22,258 nucleotides of DNA from an uncultured Alistipes sp. (GCA_900553175.1 USCH01000027.1:1-22258), one strand, 5' to 3'. Counted from the first letter of the stretch, positions 1 to 9,947 are shown. Translations and numbers: made by a program. The notes: generated by a model not told the origin, from the letters alone.

Positions 1-363
1 CACAAGATCGGCATGCCCGAAGCCCGCATCACGCTGGCCGAAACCACGATCTACCTGGCCACCTCGCCCAAGAGCAATTCGGCCTACATGGCCATCAACA
101 AAGCCCTCGCCCAGGTCGAACACGATACGGCCAACCGTCCGGTGCCCCTGCATCTGCGCAATGCGCCCACCCGCCTGATGGGCGAGGCCGGATACGGCAA
201 GGGGTACAAGTATGCGCACGACTACGAGGGCCATTTCGCCGACCTGGAGTTCCTGCCCGAGGGACTGTCGGGTACGAAGTTCTACGAGCCCGACGTGCAG
301 AATGCCGCCGAGGCCAAAATCGCCGAACGCATGGCCCGGCTCTGGAAAGACAAATACCGATGA
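1..363 (+). CDS. rarA: Replication-associated recombination protein A, C-terminal part (5' end outside window)
   Basis: The frame is open from base 1 and ends at TGA 361-363, so only the last 120 residues are present. They match the C-terminal tetramerisation region of RarA/MgsA AAA+ ATPases, with family-typical stretches such as GYGKGYKYAHDYEGHF, FLPEGL and KFYEP and a conserved AKIAERMARLW end. RarA is a clamp-loader-like ATPase acting at stalled replication forks in the cytoplasm. The ATPase motifs lie upstream of the window and cannot be checked. The stop overlaps the next start by four bases (ATGA at 360-363), so the phosphoesterase is probably translationally coupled to it. Identification is from recognisable family sequence; the full-length state is unknown. 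Confidence 0.9.
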   Translation, partial: HKIGMPEARITLAETTIYLATSPKSNSAYMAINKALAQVEHDTANRPVPLHLRNAPTRLMGEAGYGKGYKYAHDYEGHFADLEFLPEGLSGTKFYEPDVQNAAEAKIAERMARLWKDKYR

Positions 364-854
364 AACGCATCGGCATCATCTCCGACACCCACGGCACCTT
401 CGACGATCGTCTGCGCGAGTTCCTGCGCGATGTCGACGAAATCTGGCATGCGGGCGACATCGGGTCGCTCGAACTGGCCGACCGGATCGCCGCGTTCAAG
501 CCCCTCCGGGCTGTGTACGGCAACATCGACGGCGGCATGACGCGCCGCGTCTACTCCGATTTCCTGTCGTTCCGCTGCGAGGAGGTCGACGTGCTCATGA
601 CCCACATCGGCGGCTATCCGCGCCGTTACGACCCGCGCGCCGTGGCCCGCATTCAGTCCGTGCGTCCGAAGCTCTTCATCGCGGGGCACTCGCACCTGCT
701 TCGGGTGATGTACGACCGGGTCTACGACCTGCTGTTCGTCAATCCGGGCGCTGCGGGCGAGTACGGATTCCATCGGGTCCGCACGGCCGTCCGGCTCGTG
801 GTCGACGGCGACGCCCTGCGCGACATGGAGGTGGGCGAATGGCCGCGGCGGTGA
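360..854 (+). CDS. YfcE/MJ0936-family metallophosphoesterase
   Basis: This 164-residue protein is a compact calcineurin-like phosphoesterase of the YfcE/MJ0936 group. All expected metal-binding motifs are visible: D9 and H11 in SDTHG, D33 in GDIGS, N55 in GNID, H82 in MTHIGG, and H110/H112 in GHSH. The family binds two divalent metals and hydrolyses phosphodiesters in vitro; the natural substrate is generally not known, so none is assigned. There is no signal peptide, so it should be cytoplasmic. The length is normal and the protein is complete. The start is the ATG that overlaps the rarA stop by four bases, which implies co-transcription with rarA. The catalytic class is secure; the biological role is not. 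Confidence 0.9.
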   Translation: MKRIGIISDTHGTFDDRLREFLRDVDEIWHAGDIGSLELADRIAAFKPLRAVYGNIDGGMTRRVYSDFLSFRCEEVDVLMTHIGGYPRRYDPRAVARIQSVRPKLFIAGHSHLLRVMYDRVYDLLFVNPGAAGEYGFHRVRTAVRLVVDGDALRDMEVGEWPRR

Positions 855-856
855 GG

Positions 857-877
857 AGCGTCCGGGCCCGGGACGCT
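857..877 (+). terminator. Hairpin just after the phosphoesterase gene
   Basis: Inverted repeat AGCGTCC (857-863) / GGACGCT (871-877) with a 7-base GC loop, three bases after the stop codon. There is no T-tract behind it, so it may be a weak terminator or only an RNA 3'-end stabiliser. Confidence 0.45.
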
Positions 878-945
878 GAGTCGGGCGGCCGGGTCTCCGG
901 TGTGAACTATTCCGGTTAACATACTAAACAATTTCGTCCGATCGT

Positions 946-953
946 TATCCTTG
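946..953 (+). promoter_or_regulatory. Bacteroidetes -7 box for clpC
   Basis: TATCCTTG differs from the TAnnTTTG consensus at one position. It ends 24 bases before the clpC ATG, the same distance as the perfect box before the phosphatase at 10700. No clear -33 TTTG was found about 19 bases upstream. Confidence 0.5.
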
Positions 954-977
954 CGAAACCAAAAAAGACGATCAGAC

Positions 978-3428
<2,451 letters not shown>

Positions 3429-3446
3429 AGGCCGCATCCGTCCGGA

Positions 3447-3479
3447 AGGGGTTGTTCCGCATGCTGCGGAACAACCCCT
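3447..3479 (+). terminator. Perfect 14-bp hairpin after clpC
   Basis: AGGGGTTGTTCCGC (3447-3460) is exactly complementary to 3466-3479, with a 5-base loop, 18 bases after the clpC stop. It lacks an adjacent T-tract; the next T-rich run is at 3511. It probably ends the clpC transcript before the metK promoter. Confidence 0.65.
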
Positions 3480-3513
3480 CGCTGCGGAATGCGGGGCTTT
3501 CGGGTCCGGATTT

Positions 3514-3544
3514 TTTGTTTTTCCGAAAATAGTGCTTATCTTTG
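3514..3544 (+). promoter_or_regulatory. metK promoter (TTTG -33, TATCTTTG -7)
   Basis: TTTG at 3514-3517 and a perfect TAnnTTTG box, TATCTTTG, at 3537-3544 are separated by 19 bases. This is the best two-part promoter for the Bacteroidetes primary sigma factor in the window. Transcription should begin near 3551, leaving a leader of roughly 165 nucleotides before metK. Confidence 0.8.
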
Positions 3545-3568
3545 CGGTCCCTGCCTCGGGGCGGGGAA

Positions 3569-3620
3569 TGTGGAAAGATTTGACTGATTGCAAACCACAA
3601 TAAAAAATCGCTAAAACAGC
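3569..3620 (+). promoter_or_regulatory. SAM-II (SAM-alpha) riboswitch aptamer in the metK leader
   Basis: The stretch has the SAM-II layout. Helix P1 is TGTGG (3569-3573) with CCACA (3595-3599). The loop GATTTGACTGATTGCA (3577-3592) closely follows the GAUUUnAC...AUUGCA core of known SAM-II RNAs. After P1 come an A-rich segment and GCTAAAA (3610-3616). TGATT (3585-3589) can pair with AATCG (3606-3610), giving the expected pseudoknot with one G.T pair. It lies downstream of the promoter and upstream of SAM synthetase, the logical target. Weak points are a short P1 and extra unpaired A residues at its inner end. Recognition is from memory of the family; no covariance model was run. Confidence 0.72.
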
Positions 3621-3631
3621 TCTTTTTTATT
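3599..3631 (+). promoter_or_regulatory. AU-rich hairpin overlapping the aptamer 3' end
   Basis: AATAAAAAA (3599-3607) is exactly complementary to TTTTTTATT (3623-3631). Inside, GCT/AGC (3610-3612 with 3618-3620) adds three pairs across a 2x2 internal loop. It uses bases 3606-3612, which the pseudoknot also needs, so the two folds exclude each other. It may be an expression platform, or chance pairing in an AT-rich leader. Confidence 0.4.
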
Positions 3632-3668
3632 CCCAACAGCCAATTTTTCCCATTTTATACCTGAACCT

Positions 3669-3700
3669 GGACTGCTTCGCATCGCGTGCGGCGGCAGCCC
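3669..3700 (+). other. Imperfect GC hairpin just before the metK start
   Basis: GG (3669-3670), CTGC (3672-3675) and CGCA (3678-3681) pair with TGCG (3687-3690), GCAG (3694-3697) and CC (3699-3700) around a 5-base loop. It ends 16 bases before the metK ATG and could affect ribosome access; its role is untested. Confidence 0.35.
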
Positions 3701-3716
3701 GTAAAAAACGTATAAC

Positions 3717-5021
3717 ATGGGTTTTTTGTTTACATCGGAGTCGGTGTCCGAAGGGCACCCCGATAAGGTGTCGGACCAGATTTCCGACGCCATTTTGGAC
3801 GAATTTCTGCGTCACGATCCCGAATCGAAGGTCGCCTGCGAGACGCTCTGCACCACCGGACTGGTGGTCGTGGCGGGCGAAGTGCGCTCCGAAGCGTATG
3901 TCGACGTGCAGGGCGTGGCCCGCAGGGTGATCGAACGCATCGGCTACACCAAGAGCGAATATCGCTTCGACTGCAACTCGTGCGGCGTTCTCTCGGCCAT
4001 CCACGAGCAGTCGCCCGACATCAACCAGGGCGTCGTGCGGGCCGATGCCGACGAACAGGGGGCCGGCGATCAGGGCATCATGTTCGGCTACGCCTGCAAC
4101 GAGACGCGCGAGATGATGCCTGCGACGCTGATCCTTTCGCACGTGATCCTCAAGGAGCTGGCCGTCATCCGCCGCGAGGGCGAGATGATGACCTACCTCA
4201 GGCCCGACTCGAAGTCGCAGGTGACCGTCGAGTACGACGAGCGGACGGGACGGCCCCTGCGCGTGCATACGATCGTCGTCTCGACGCAGCACGACGAGTT
4301 CATCCTCCCCGGCGGCGGGCTCACGGAGCAGGAGGCCGAGCGGCGGATGCAGGAGCGCATCCGCGAGGACGTGCGCACGATCCTCATCCCGCGCGTCAAG
4401 GCGCGTCTGGAGCGTGCGGGCGACCGTCTGGCCGCATTGATCGGCGACGACTACATCCTGCATGTCAACCCCACGGGCAAGTTCGTCATCGGCGGCCCCC
4501 ACGGCGACACGGGTCTGACGGGCCGCAAGATCATCGTCGACACCTACGGCGGCCGCGGCGCCCACGGCGGCGGCGCTTTCTCGGGCAAGGATTCGTCGAA
4601 AGTCGACCGTTCGGCCGCCTATGCCGCGCGGCACATCGCCAAGAATCTGGTGGCCGCGGGCGTGGCCGACGAGGTGCTGGTGGAGCTGAGTTACGCCATC
4701 GGCATCGCCGAGCCGCTGTCGATCTACGTCGACACCTACCGCTCGCCCCGCCCCGAGGCGCTGAAGGGGATGACTGACGGCGAGATCGCCCGCCGCGTCG
4801 GCAAGCTGTTCGATCTGCGGCCGGCAGCCATCGTCCGGCAGTTCGGGCTGAAGAACCCCATCTTCGAGGCGACGGCCTCCTACGGCCACTTCGGCAACCG
4901 CCCCTATAAGAAAAAGGTGGAGGTGTGGGAGAACGGCCGCCGCACGGAGCGCGAGATCGAGTTCTTCGGCTGGGAGAAGCTCGACGCCGTCGATGCCATC
5001 CGCCGCGAATTCGGACTTTGA
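3717..5021 (+). CDS. metK: S-adenosylmethionine synthetase
   Basis: The 434-residue cytoplasmic enzyme makes S-adenosylmethionine from methionine and ATP. The N-terminus has the methionine/ATP loop SESVSEGHPDKVSDQISD, with H14, D16 and K17. GAGDQGIMFGYA (D118 region) is the second signature, and a glycine-rich GGGAFSGKDSSKVDRSAAY motif follows in the C-terminal half. It is somewhat longer than E. coli MetK, as I recall for Bacteroidetes orthologs. The ATG at 3717 is preceded by an A-rich stretch with no Shine-Dalgarno sequence. Regulation is probably by the SAM-II aptamer in its leader. It appears to be transcribed alone, between the promoter at 3514-3544 and a strong terminator at 5040. Confidence 0.97.
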   Translation: MGFLFTSESVSEGHPDKVSDQISDAILDEFLRHDPESKVACETLCTTGLVVVAGEVRSEAYVDVQGVARRVIERIGYTKSEYRFDCNSCGVLSAIHEQSPDINQGVVRADADEQGAGDQGIMFGYACNETREMMPATLILSHVILKELAVIRREGEMMTYLRPDSKSQVTVEYDERTGRPLRVHTIVVSTQHDEFILPGGGLTEQEAERRMQERIREDVRTILIPRVKARLERAGDRLAALIGDDYILHVNPTGKFVIGGPHGDTGLTGRKIIVDTYGGRGAHGGGAFSGKDSSKVDRSAAYAARHIAKNLVAAGVADEVLVELSYAIGIAEPLSIYVDTYRSPRPEALKGMTDGEIARRVGKLFDLRPAAIVRQFGLKNPIFEATASYGHFGNRPYKKKVEVWENGRRTEREIEFFGWEKLDAVDAIRREFGL

Positions 5022-5039
5022 CGGCCGCATCGGAGCCGC

Positions 5040-5077
5040 AACGGGATGCCCGCCGCAAAGGGCATCCCGTTTTTTTG
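5040..5077 (+). terminator. Strong intrinsic terminator of metK
   Basis: AACGGGATGCCC (5040-5051) pairs perfectly with GGGCATCCCGTT (5060-5071) around an 8-base loop, followed directly by a run of T to 5076. This is a textbook Rho-independent terminator. Confidence 0.92.
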
Positions 5078-5183
5078 CCGCACCGCATACTAATGCCGCC
5101 GTCCGCGGCGTTTGTAGAGCGAATCAACGGAAAAGCCTATGGATGAAACCGCCTCCGAACGAAAACCAACAACAACCGATTCT

Positions 5184-6671
5184 ATGAAAAAGGCATTTTT
5201 ATTTTTAGGAGTCATCGCCGTGTCGGCCGCCGCGGGAGGTGCGACGGCCTGGGCGGTCGCCGACCGGGAGGCCGGCGTAAGGTATGTCGAACGCGAGGTG
5301 GAGCGCACTCCGGCGCTCGGCACGCAGTTCACCGCTTACGAGGAGGGCCGCTATCCCGACCTGACCTATGCGGCCGAGAATGCCGTGCAGGCCGTGGTGA
5401 ACATCGAGGCGGTGCAGCAGGTCGAAGTGCCGCAGCGCGGTGCTTTCGGCTACGATCCGTTCCTCGAATTCTTCGGCATCCCGCAGGATTACGGCCGCCG
5501 GGGCGGTGACGAACCCCGCTACCAGGAGCGCCGTGCGGGCGGCTCGGGCGTCATCATCTCCGACGACGGCTATGTGGTGACCAACAACCATGTGGTCGAC
5601 GGCGCCTCGAAGCTGCGCGTGAAGCTCTACGACGGGCGCGCTTTCGATGCCCGGCTCATCGGCAAGGATTCGGCCACCGACGTGGCGCTGCTCAAGATCG
5701 ACGCCGAGGGGCTGCCGACGCTCGCCTTCGGTTCGTCCGATGCGCTGCGGCTGGGCGAATGGGTGCTGGCCATCGGTTCGCCGTTCGACCTGCAGTCGAC
5801 CATCACGGCCGGAATCGTCAGCGCCAAGGCCCGCAACCTGAATGCCATCCCCAACGATTTCTCGATCGAGTCGTTCATCCAGACCGACGCGGCCGTCAAC
5901 CCCGGCAATTCGGGCGGTGCGCTGGTCAACAGCCACGGCGAGCTGGTGGGCATCAACACGCTCATCAAGTCGCAGACGGGCAGCTACATCGGCTATTCGT
6001 TCGCCGTGCCCGAGTCGATCGTCCGCAAGGTGGTCGTCGATCTCAAGGAGTTCGGGTTCGTGCAGCGCGCGCTGCTGGGCGTCACGTTCCTGCCCATCGA
6101 TCAGGATTTCATCGACCAGAAAGGCAAGGAGCTCGGCATCGACCGGATCGGCGGCGTCTATGTGGCGAGCGTCATCGAGGGGGGTGCCGCCTCGGAGGCG
6201 GGCATCCGCAAGGGCGACGTGATTCTGGACATCGACGGCGTCGAACTCGGTTCGTCGGCCACGCTTCAGGAGCAGATCGCCCGCCACCGTCCCAACGACC
6301 GGGTGCGATTGTCGGTAAAAAGAGACGGTAAAGTGAAACAATTCGAGGTGGTTCTGCGTAATAAGGCAGATAAACCCGAACTGTTGGCACCCGAATCGGT
6401 CGATGTGATCGAGACGCTGGGCGGCAAGTTCCAGGATGCAGGCGAAAAACTTTGCCGTCAGCTCGAAATCAGGGGCGGCGTGCAGGTCACGGGCATCAAG
6501 GCCGACGGCATTCTGGCCCGGGCGAACGTGAAGCAGGGATATGTCATCACGCATATCAACGACCGCGAGGTCCGTTCGCTCGACGAGATGCGCCGTCTGA
6601 CCGAGCAGGTGCGCACCATCGACGGCATCTATCCCAACGGACGGAGCGCCAGCTACGTGCTGGTCTATTGA
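5184..6671 (+). CDS. degP: DegP/HtrA-family periplasmic serine endoprotease
   Basis: The 495-residue protein is an envelope protease/chaperone of the HtrA family. The hydrophobic N-terminus (MKKAFLFLGVIAVSAAAGG) directs it to the periplasm, as a signal peptide or anchor. The trypsin-like domain has the full triad: H136 in TNNHVVDG, D166 in SATDVALLKI and S243 in NPGNSGGAL. Two PDZ regions follow: one from about residue 290 (ALLGVTF...GIRKGDVILDIDG), and a weaker second one near 420-490 (GVQVTGI...GYVITHINDREV). An in-frame ATG exists at 5139, but starting at 5184 puts the charged KK directly before the hydrophobic segment. No convincing promoter was found; TACTAATG at 5088 is a poor match. 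HtrA proteases degrade misfolded envelope proteins. Confidence 0.94.
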   Translation: MKKAFLFLGVIAVSAAAGGATAWAVADREAGVRYVEREVERTPALGTQFTAYEEGRYPDLTYAAENAVQAVVNIEAVQQVEVPQRGAFGYDPFLEFFGIPQDYGRRGGDEPRYQERRAGGSGVIISDDGYVVTNNHVVDGASKLRVKLYDGRAFDARLIGKDSATDVALLKIDAEGLPTLAFGSSDALRLGEWVLAIGSPFDLQSTITAGIVSAKARNLNAIPNDFSIESFIQTDAAVNPGNSGGALVNSHGELVGINTLIKSQTGSYIGYSFAVPESIVRKVVVDLKEFGFVQRALLGVTFLPIDQDFIDQKGKELGIDRIGGVYVASVIEGGAASEAGIRKGDVILDIDGVELGSSATLQEQIARHRPNDRVRLSVKRDGKVKQFEVVLRNKADKPELLAPESVDVIETLGGKFQDAGEKLCRQLEIRGGVQVTGIKADGILARANVKQGYVITHINDREVRSLDEMRRLTEQVRTIDGIYPNGRSASYVLVY

Positions 6672-6683
6672 CCGCGGCGCTGT

Positions 6684-6703
6684 GGGCCCGGATTCCCGGG
6701 CCC
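6684..6703 (+). terminator. GC-rich hairpin after degP
   Basis: GGGCCCGG (6684-6691) pairs with CCGGGCCC (6696-6703) over a 4-base loop, 12 bases after the stop. A second small hairpin, GCCGC/GCGGC, follows at 6705-6718. There is no T-tract. The rest of 6704-6833 is GC-rich and holds no gene I can support. Confidence 0.45.
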
Positions 6704-6833
6704 GGCCGCACATGCGGCGGGCGAGGCGTGAGAAAGCAGGCTCCCGATCGGCCGGGTGCAGCGCCGGGCCCGCATGAGCGATGCCGGGGCGGAAAGGGTG
6801 CAGGAAACTGAAGAAATACTTTAGAGATAAAAC

Positions 6834-7694
6834 ATGCGTCAGTTAAAAATCACGAAGTCCATCACCAACCGCGAAAGCGCCTCGCTGGACAAATACCTCC
6901 AGGAGATCGGCAAGGAGGAGCTCATCACGGTGGAGGAGGAGGTGGAACTGGCCCAGCGAATCAAGAAAGGAGACCAGGAAGCCCTCGAGAAACTCACCAA
7001 AGCCAATCTGCGCTTCGTGGTTTCCGTGGCCAAACAATACCAGAACCAGGGCCTTAGCCTGCCCGACCTGATCAACGAGGGCAACCTCGGACTTATCAAG
7101 GCCGCCGAGAAGTTCGACGAAACGCGCGGTTTCAAGTTCATCTCCTATGCCGTGTGGTGGATCCGCCAGTCGATCCTCCAGGCGCTGGCCGAGCAGTCGC
7201 GCATCGTGCGTTTGCCGCTGAACCAGGTGGGTTCGCTCAACAAGATCAACAAGGCTTTCGCCCGCTTCGAACAGGAGCACGAGCGCACGCCCTCGCCCGA
7301 GGAGCTGGCCAACGAGCTGGAGCTTCCCAAGGAGAAGGTGACCGATACGCTGCGCGTGGCGGGCCGGCATGTCTCGGTCGACGCTCCGTTCGCCGACGGC
7401 GAGGACAATTCGCTGCTGGACGTGCTGGTCAACCCCGATTCGCCCAATGCCGACCGGGGGCTGATCAACGAATCGCTCTCCACGGAGGTGGACCGAGCGC
7501 TGGAGACCCTCACGGAGCGCGAACGCGACATCATCAAATATTTCTTCGGCATCGGCTGCTCGGAGATGACGCTCGAGGAGATCGGCGAGAAATTCGACCT
7601 GACGCGCGAACGCGTCCGTCAGATCAAGGAGAAGGCGATCCGCCGCCTGCGCCACTCGTCGCGCTCGAAGCTGCTGAAATCCTATCTGGGCTGA
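6834..7694 (+). CDS. rpoD: RNA polymerase primary sigma factor (RpoD/SigA, Bacteroidetes type)
   Basis: The 286-residue sigma-70 factor is the short Bacteroidetes form, without region 1.1. The order is region 1.2 (SLDKYLQEIGKEELIT), regions 2.1-2.4 (NLRFVVSVAKQYQNQGLSLPD through FKFISYAVWWIRQSI), region 3 (about 140-195) and region 4 with the helix-turn-helix MTLEEIGEKFDLTRERVRQI near the C-terminus. It directs RNA polymerase to housekeeping promoters. In this phylum these are TTTG/TAnnTTTG instead of TTGACA/TATAAT, which matches the boxes seen across this window. The ATG at 6834 follows AT-rich sequence with no Shine-Dalgarno. TACTTTAG at 6817 resembles a -7 box but is only 9 bases from the ATG. 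A strong terminator follows, so the gene appears monocistronic. Confidence 0.96.
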   Translation: MRQLKITKSITNRESASLDKYLQEIGKEELITVEEEVELAQRIKKGDQEALEKLTKANLRFVVSVAKQYQNQGLSLPDLINEGNLGLIKAAEKFDETRGFKFISYAVWWIRQSILQALAEQSRIVRLPLNQVGSLNKINKAFARFEQEHERTPSPEELANELELPKEKVTDTLRVAGRHVSVDAPFADGEDNSLLDVLVNPDSPNADRGLINESLSTEVDRALETLTERERDIIKYFFGIGCSEMTLEEIGEKFDLTRERVRQIKEKAIRRLRHSSRSKLLKSYLG

Positions 7695-7717
7695 CCTGCG
7701 GCCCGACCAACTTTCTG

Positions 7718-7753
7718 CGAGGTGCGGTTTTCGAACCGGCACCTCGTTTTTTT
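7718..7753 (+). terminator. Strong intrinsic terminator of rpoD
   Basis: CGAGGTGC (7718-7725) plus GGTT pair with AACC plus GCACCTCG (7739-7746), around a TTCG tetraloop and with a single bulged G at 7738. Seven T residues follow (7747-7753). Confidence 0.93.
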
Positions 7754-7785
7754 GTTGCCGCAATCGCCCGTTTTTCGTATCTTGA
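7751..7785 (+). promoter_or_regulatory. Possible GH97 promoter
   Basis: TTTG at 7751-7754 overlaps the T-tract of the rpoD terminator, and TATCTTGA at 7778-7785 resembles TAnnTTTG with a T missing. The spacing of 23 bases is longer than the 19 seen at metK. The leader to the ATG at 7866 would be about 75 nucleotides. Confidence 0.35.
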
Positions 7786-7865
7786 TGCCGCAAAGCGGTG
7801 AGAGTCGGCGAAATCCCGTCTTCGCCGCCTGAACGCGAGCATCTGCAACGCCATAAACGAATGAT

Positions 7866-9866
7866 ATGAAAAAGCTACTGATCCTGATCCTTGTTTTTGC
7901 GGGCGCCTCGGCGCAGGGAGCCCGGCCGGCCTACCGGCTGACTTCGCCGGACGGCTGTCTGTCGGTGACCGTGACGGCGGGCGACTCCCTGACCTATGAC
8001 CTGAGCCGTGACGGCCGTATGCTCCTCGAAGCTTCGCCGCTTGCCCTGACCCTCGCCGACGGCCGCGTGTGGGGTCCTTCCGCCCGCGTATCGAAAGCCG
8101 TGCGCACGAGTGCCGACGCCGTGCTCCCCTCGCCTTTCTACCGCTCCTCGACGGTCCGCGACCGTTACAACGGCCTTGTGCTGAAGATGCGGGGCGACTG
8201 GTCGGTGGAGTTCCGTGTTTACGACGACGGTGTCGCCTACCGCTTCGCCACGACCGCAAAGGCTCCGTTCGAGATCGCTTCGGAGCAGGCCTGCTACCGC
8301 TTTCCCGCCGATTTCGAGGCTACGGTGCCCTATGTCCGGGCCCGGTCGGGCGATCTTGCGGCGCAGTTCCACAACTCGTTCGAAAACGAATACGGCACCT
8401 TCCCGCTTTCGGCGTGGGATGCCGGACGGCTGGCCTTCCTGCCGTTGGTCGTCGATGCCGGGGAGGGTGTGAAGCTCTGCCTGACGGAGAGCGACCTGCG
8501 CGACTACCCGGGCATGTACCTCTACAACGGCGACGGCGGCACCTCTCTGGAGGGCCGGTTCGCTCCGTATCCGCTGCGGTGCGAGCCCGGCGGATATTTC
8601 AATATCGAAATGATCGTCCGCGAACGTGCCGATTACATCGCCCGCATCGACGGCCCGCGCACGTTTCCGTGGCGCATCGCCGTGGTGGGCTCGGATGCCG
8701 GCCTCGCCGCGAGCGATCTGAGCTGGCTGCTCGCCGAGCCCTCGAAGCTCGACGACACGTCGTGGATCCGGCCCGGCAAGGTGGCCTGGGACTGGTGGAA
8801 CGCCTGGAACCTCTCGGGCGTGGACTTCCGCGCGGGCATCAACACCGAGACCTATGAGTATTACATCGACTTCGCCGCCTCGCAGGGGATCGAGTACGTG
8901 ATTATGGACGACGGCTGGGCTGCGGGCAGCGGCTCGGACCTGTTGCAGGTGAATCCCGACATCGACCTTCGCCGCATCGTGGAGTATGGCCGCAGCAAGG
9001 GCGTCGGCATCATCCTCTGGGCCGGGTACTGGGCTTTCGACCGCGACATGGAGCGGGTTTGCAAACACTATGCGGAGATGGGTGTCAAGGGGTTCAAGGT
9101 CGACTTCATGGACCGCGACGACCAGCTGATGACCGCCTTCAACCACCGGGCCGCCGAAACGGCCGCCCGCTACGGTCTGGTGCTCGACCTGCACGGCACC
9201 CACAAGCCGGCGGGTCTGAACCGTACGTGGCCCAACGTGCTCAACTTCGAGGGCGTGTTCGGTCTGGAGCAGATGAAGTGGATCGGTCCGGAGCACGACC
9301 AGATGAAGTACGACGCGACGATCCCCTTCATCCGCCAGGTCGCCGGACCGATGGACTACACGCAGGGAGCCATGCGCAACGCCTCGCGCAGCAACTACCG
9401 CCCCGTCAATTCGGAGCCGATGAGCCAGGGCACGCGTTGCCACCAGCTGGCGCTGTACGTCGTGCTCGATTCGCCCTTGAACATGCTGTGCGACTCGCCG
9501 ACGAACTACCTGCGCGAGGCGGAATGTACGGAGTTCATCGCCGCGATCCCGACCGTGTGGGACGAGACGCGCATTCTCGACGGACGCATGGGCGAATACA
9601 TCGTCACGGCGCGCCGCAGCGGAGATACGTGGTATGTCGGCGGCATCACGGACTGGACGCCGCGCGACGTGGAGGTCGACCTCGCCGAACTGGGCCTCGG
9701 CGGCACGGCCGAGGCGACGCTTTTCCGCGACGGCGCGAACGCCGACCGCAAGGCGTCGGACTACCGGCGCGAAACGCTCCGCATCGACGCCTCCGAACCT
9801 CTGAAAGTGCACCTCGCGCCCGGAGGCGGGTTCGCGCTGCGTCTGGCTCCGGTGCAGAGCAGGTAA
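7866..9866 (+). CDS. Secreted glycoside hydrolase family 97 protein (retaining type)
   Basis: The 666-residue protein has a signal peptide (MKKLLILILVFAGASA, cut near residue 16-17). It then has a GH97 N-terminal beta-sandwich (about 25-270), a catalytic TIM barrel (about 280-560) and a C-terminal beta domain. VKGFKVDFMDRDD places an aspartate at 413, close to the nucleophile D415 of the retaining alpha-galactosidase BT1871 of B. thetaiotaomicron. The inverting SusB type has glutamates instead. E462 and E468 in NFEGVFGLEQ are acid/base candidates. The protein probably removes alpha-linked galactose or glucose in the periplasm; the exact sugar cannot be read from sequence. No susC/susD pair or other sugar-utilisation gene is adjacent, so it stands alone between rpoD and ung. 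Confidence 0.9.
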   Translation: MKKLLILILVFAGASAQGARPAYRLTSPDGCLSVTVTAGDSLTYDLSRDGRMLLEASPLALTLADGRVWGPSARVSKAVRTSADAVLPSPFYRSSTVRDRYNGLVLKMRGDWSVEFRVYDDGVAYRFATTAKAPFEIASEQACYRFPADFEATVPYVRARSGDLAAQFHNSFENEYGTFPLSAWDAGRLAFLPLVVDAGEGVKLCLTESDLRDYPGMYLYNGDGGTSLEGRFAPYPLRCEPGGYFNIEMIVRERADYIARIDGPRTFPWRIAVVGSDAGLAASDLSWLLAEPSKLDDTSWIRPGKVAWDWWNAWNLSGVDFRAGINTETYEYYIDFAASQGIEYVIMDDGWAAGSGSDLLQVNPDIDLRRIVEYGRSKGVGIILWAGYWAFDRDMERVCKHYAEMGVKGFKVDFMDRDDQLMTAFNHRAAETAARYGLVLDLHGTHKPAGLNRTWPNVLNFEGVFGLEQMKWIGPEHDQMKYDATIPFIRQVAGPMDYTQGAMRNASRSNYRPVNSEPMSQGTRCHQLALYVVLDSPLNMLCDSPTNYLREAECTEFIAAIPTVWDETRILDGRMGEYIVTARRSGDTWYVGGITDWTPRDVEVDLAELGLGGTAEATLFRDGANADRKASDYRRETLRIDASEPLKVHLAPGGGFALRLAPVQSR

Positions 9867-9890
9867 GTGAGGTTCGTACGTCCGAATGCG

Positions 9891-9925
9891 AACGGCCCCG
9901 CGGAGATGATTCCGCGGGGCCGTTT
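9891..9925. terminator. Bidirectional hairpin between convergent GH97 and ung
   Basis: AACGGCCCCGCGGA (9891-9904) pairs perfectly with 9911-9924 over a 6-base loop. It sits between two genes that converge, and only short T-runs flank it on the plus side. It likely ends transcripts from both sides. Confidence 0.75.
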
Positions 9926-9947
9926 CGTCGTCTCTCCGATCCGGGGA

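Noticed and set aside
951..977. TTG 951 as an upstream start extending ClpC by nine residues
   Set aside because: It lies within the candidate -7 box and would not be transcribed. ATG 978 gives the normal ClpC N-terminus.
3568..3603. Eleven-codon uORF (ATG TGG ... TAA) in the metK leader
   Set aside because: It coincides with the SAM-II core. It has no run of Met codons and no attenuator logic, so it is probably incidental, although it remains the main alternative reading of these bases.
5088..5095. TACTAATG as a -7 box for degP
   Set aside because: Two mismatches to TAnnTTTG, and more than 85 bases before the chosen start, with only a T-tract for a -33 box. Not strong enough to list.
6817..6824. 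TACTTTAG as the rpoD -7 box
   Set aside because: One mismatch, but only 9 bases from the ATG and without a -33 partner.
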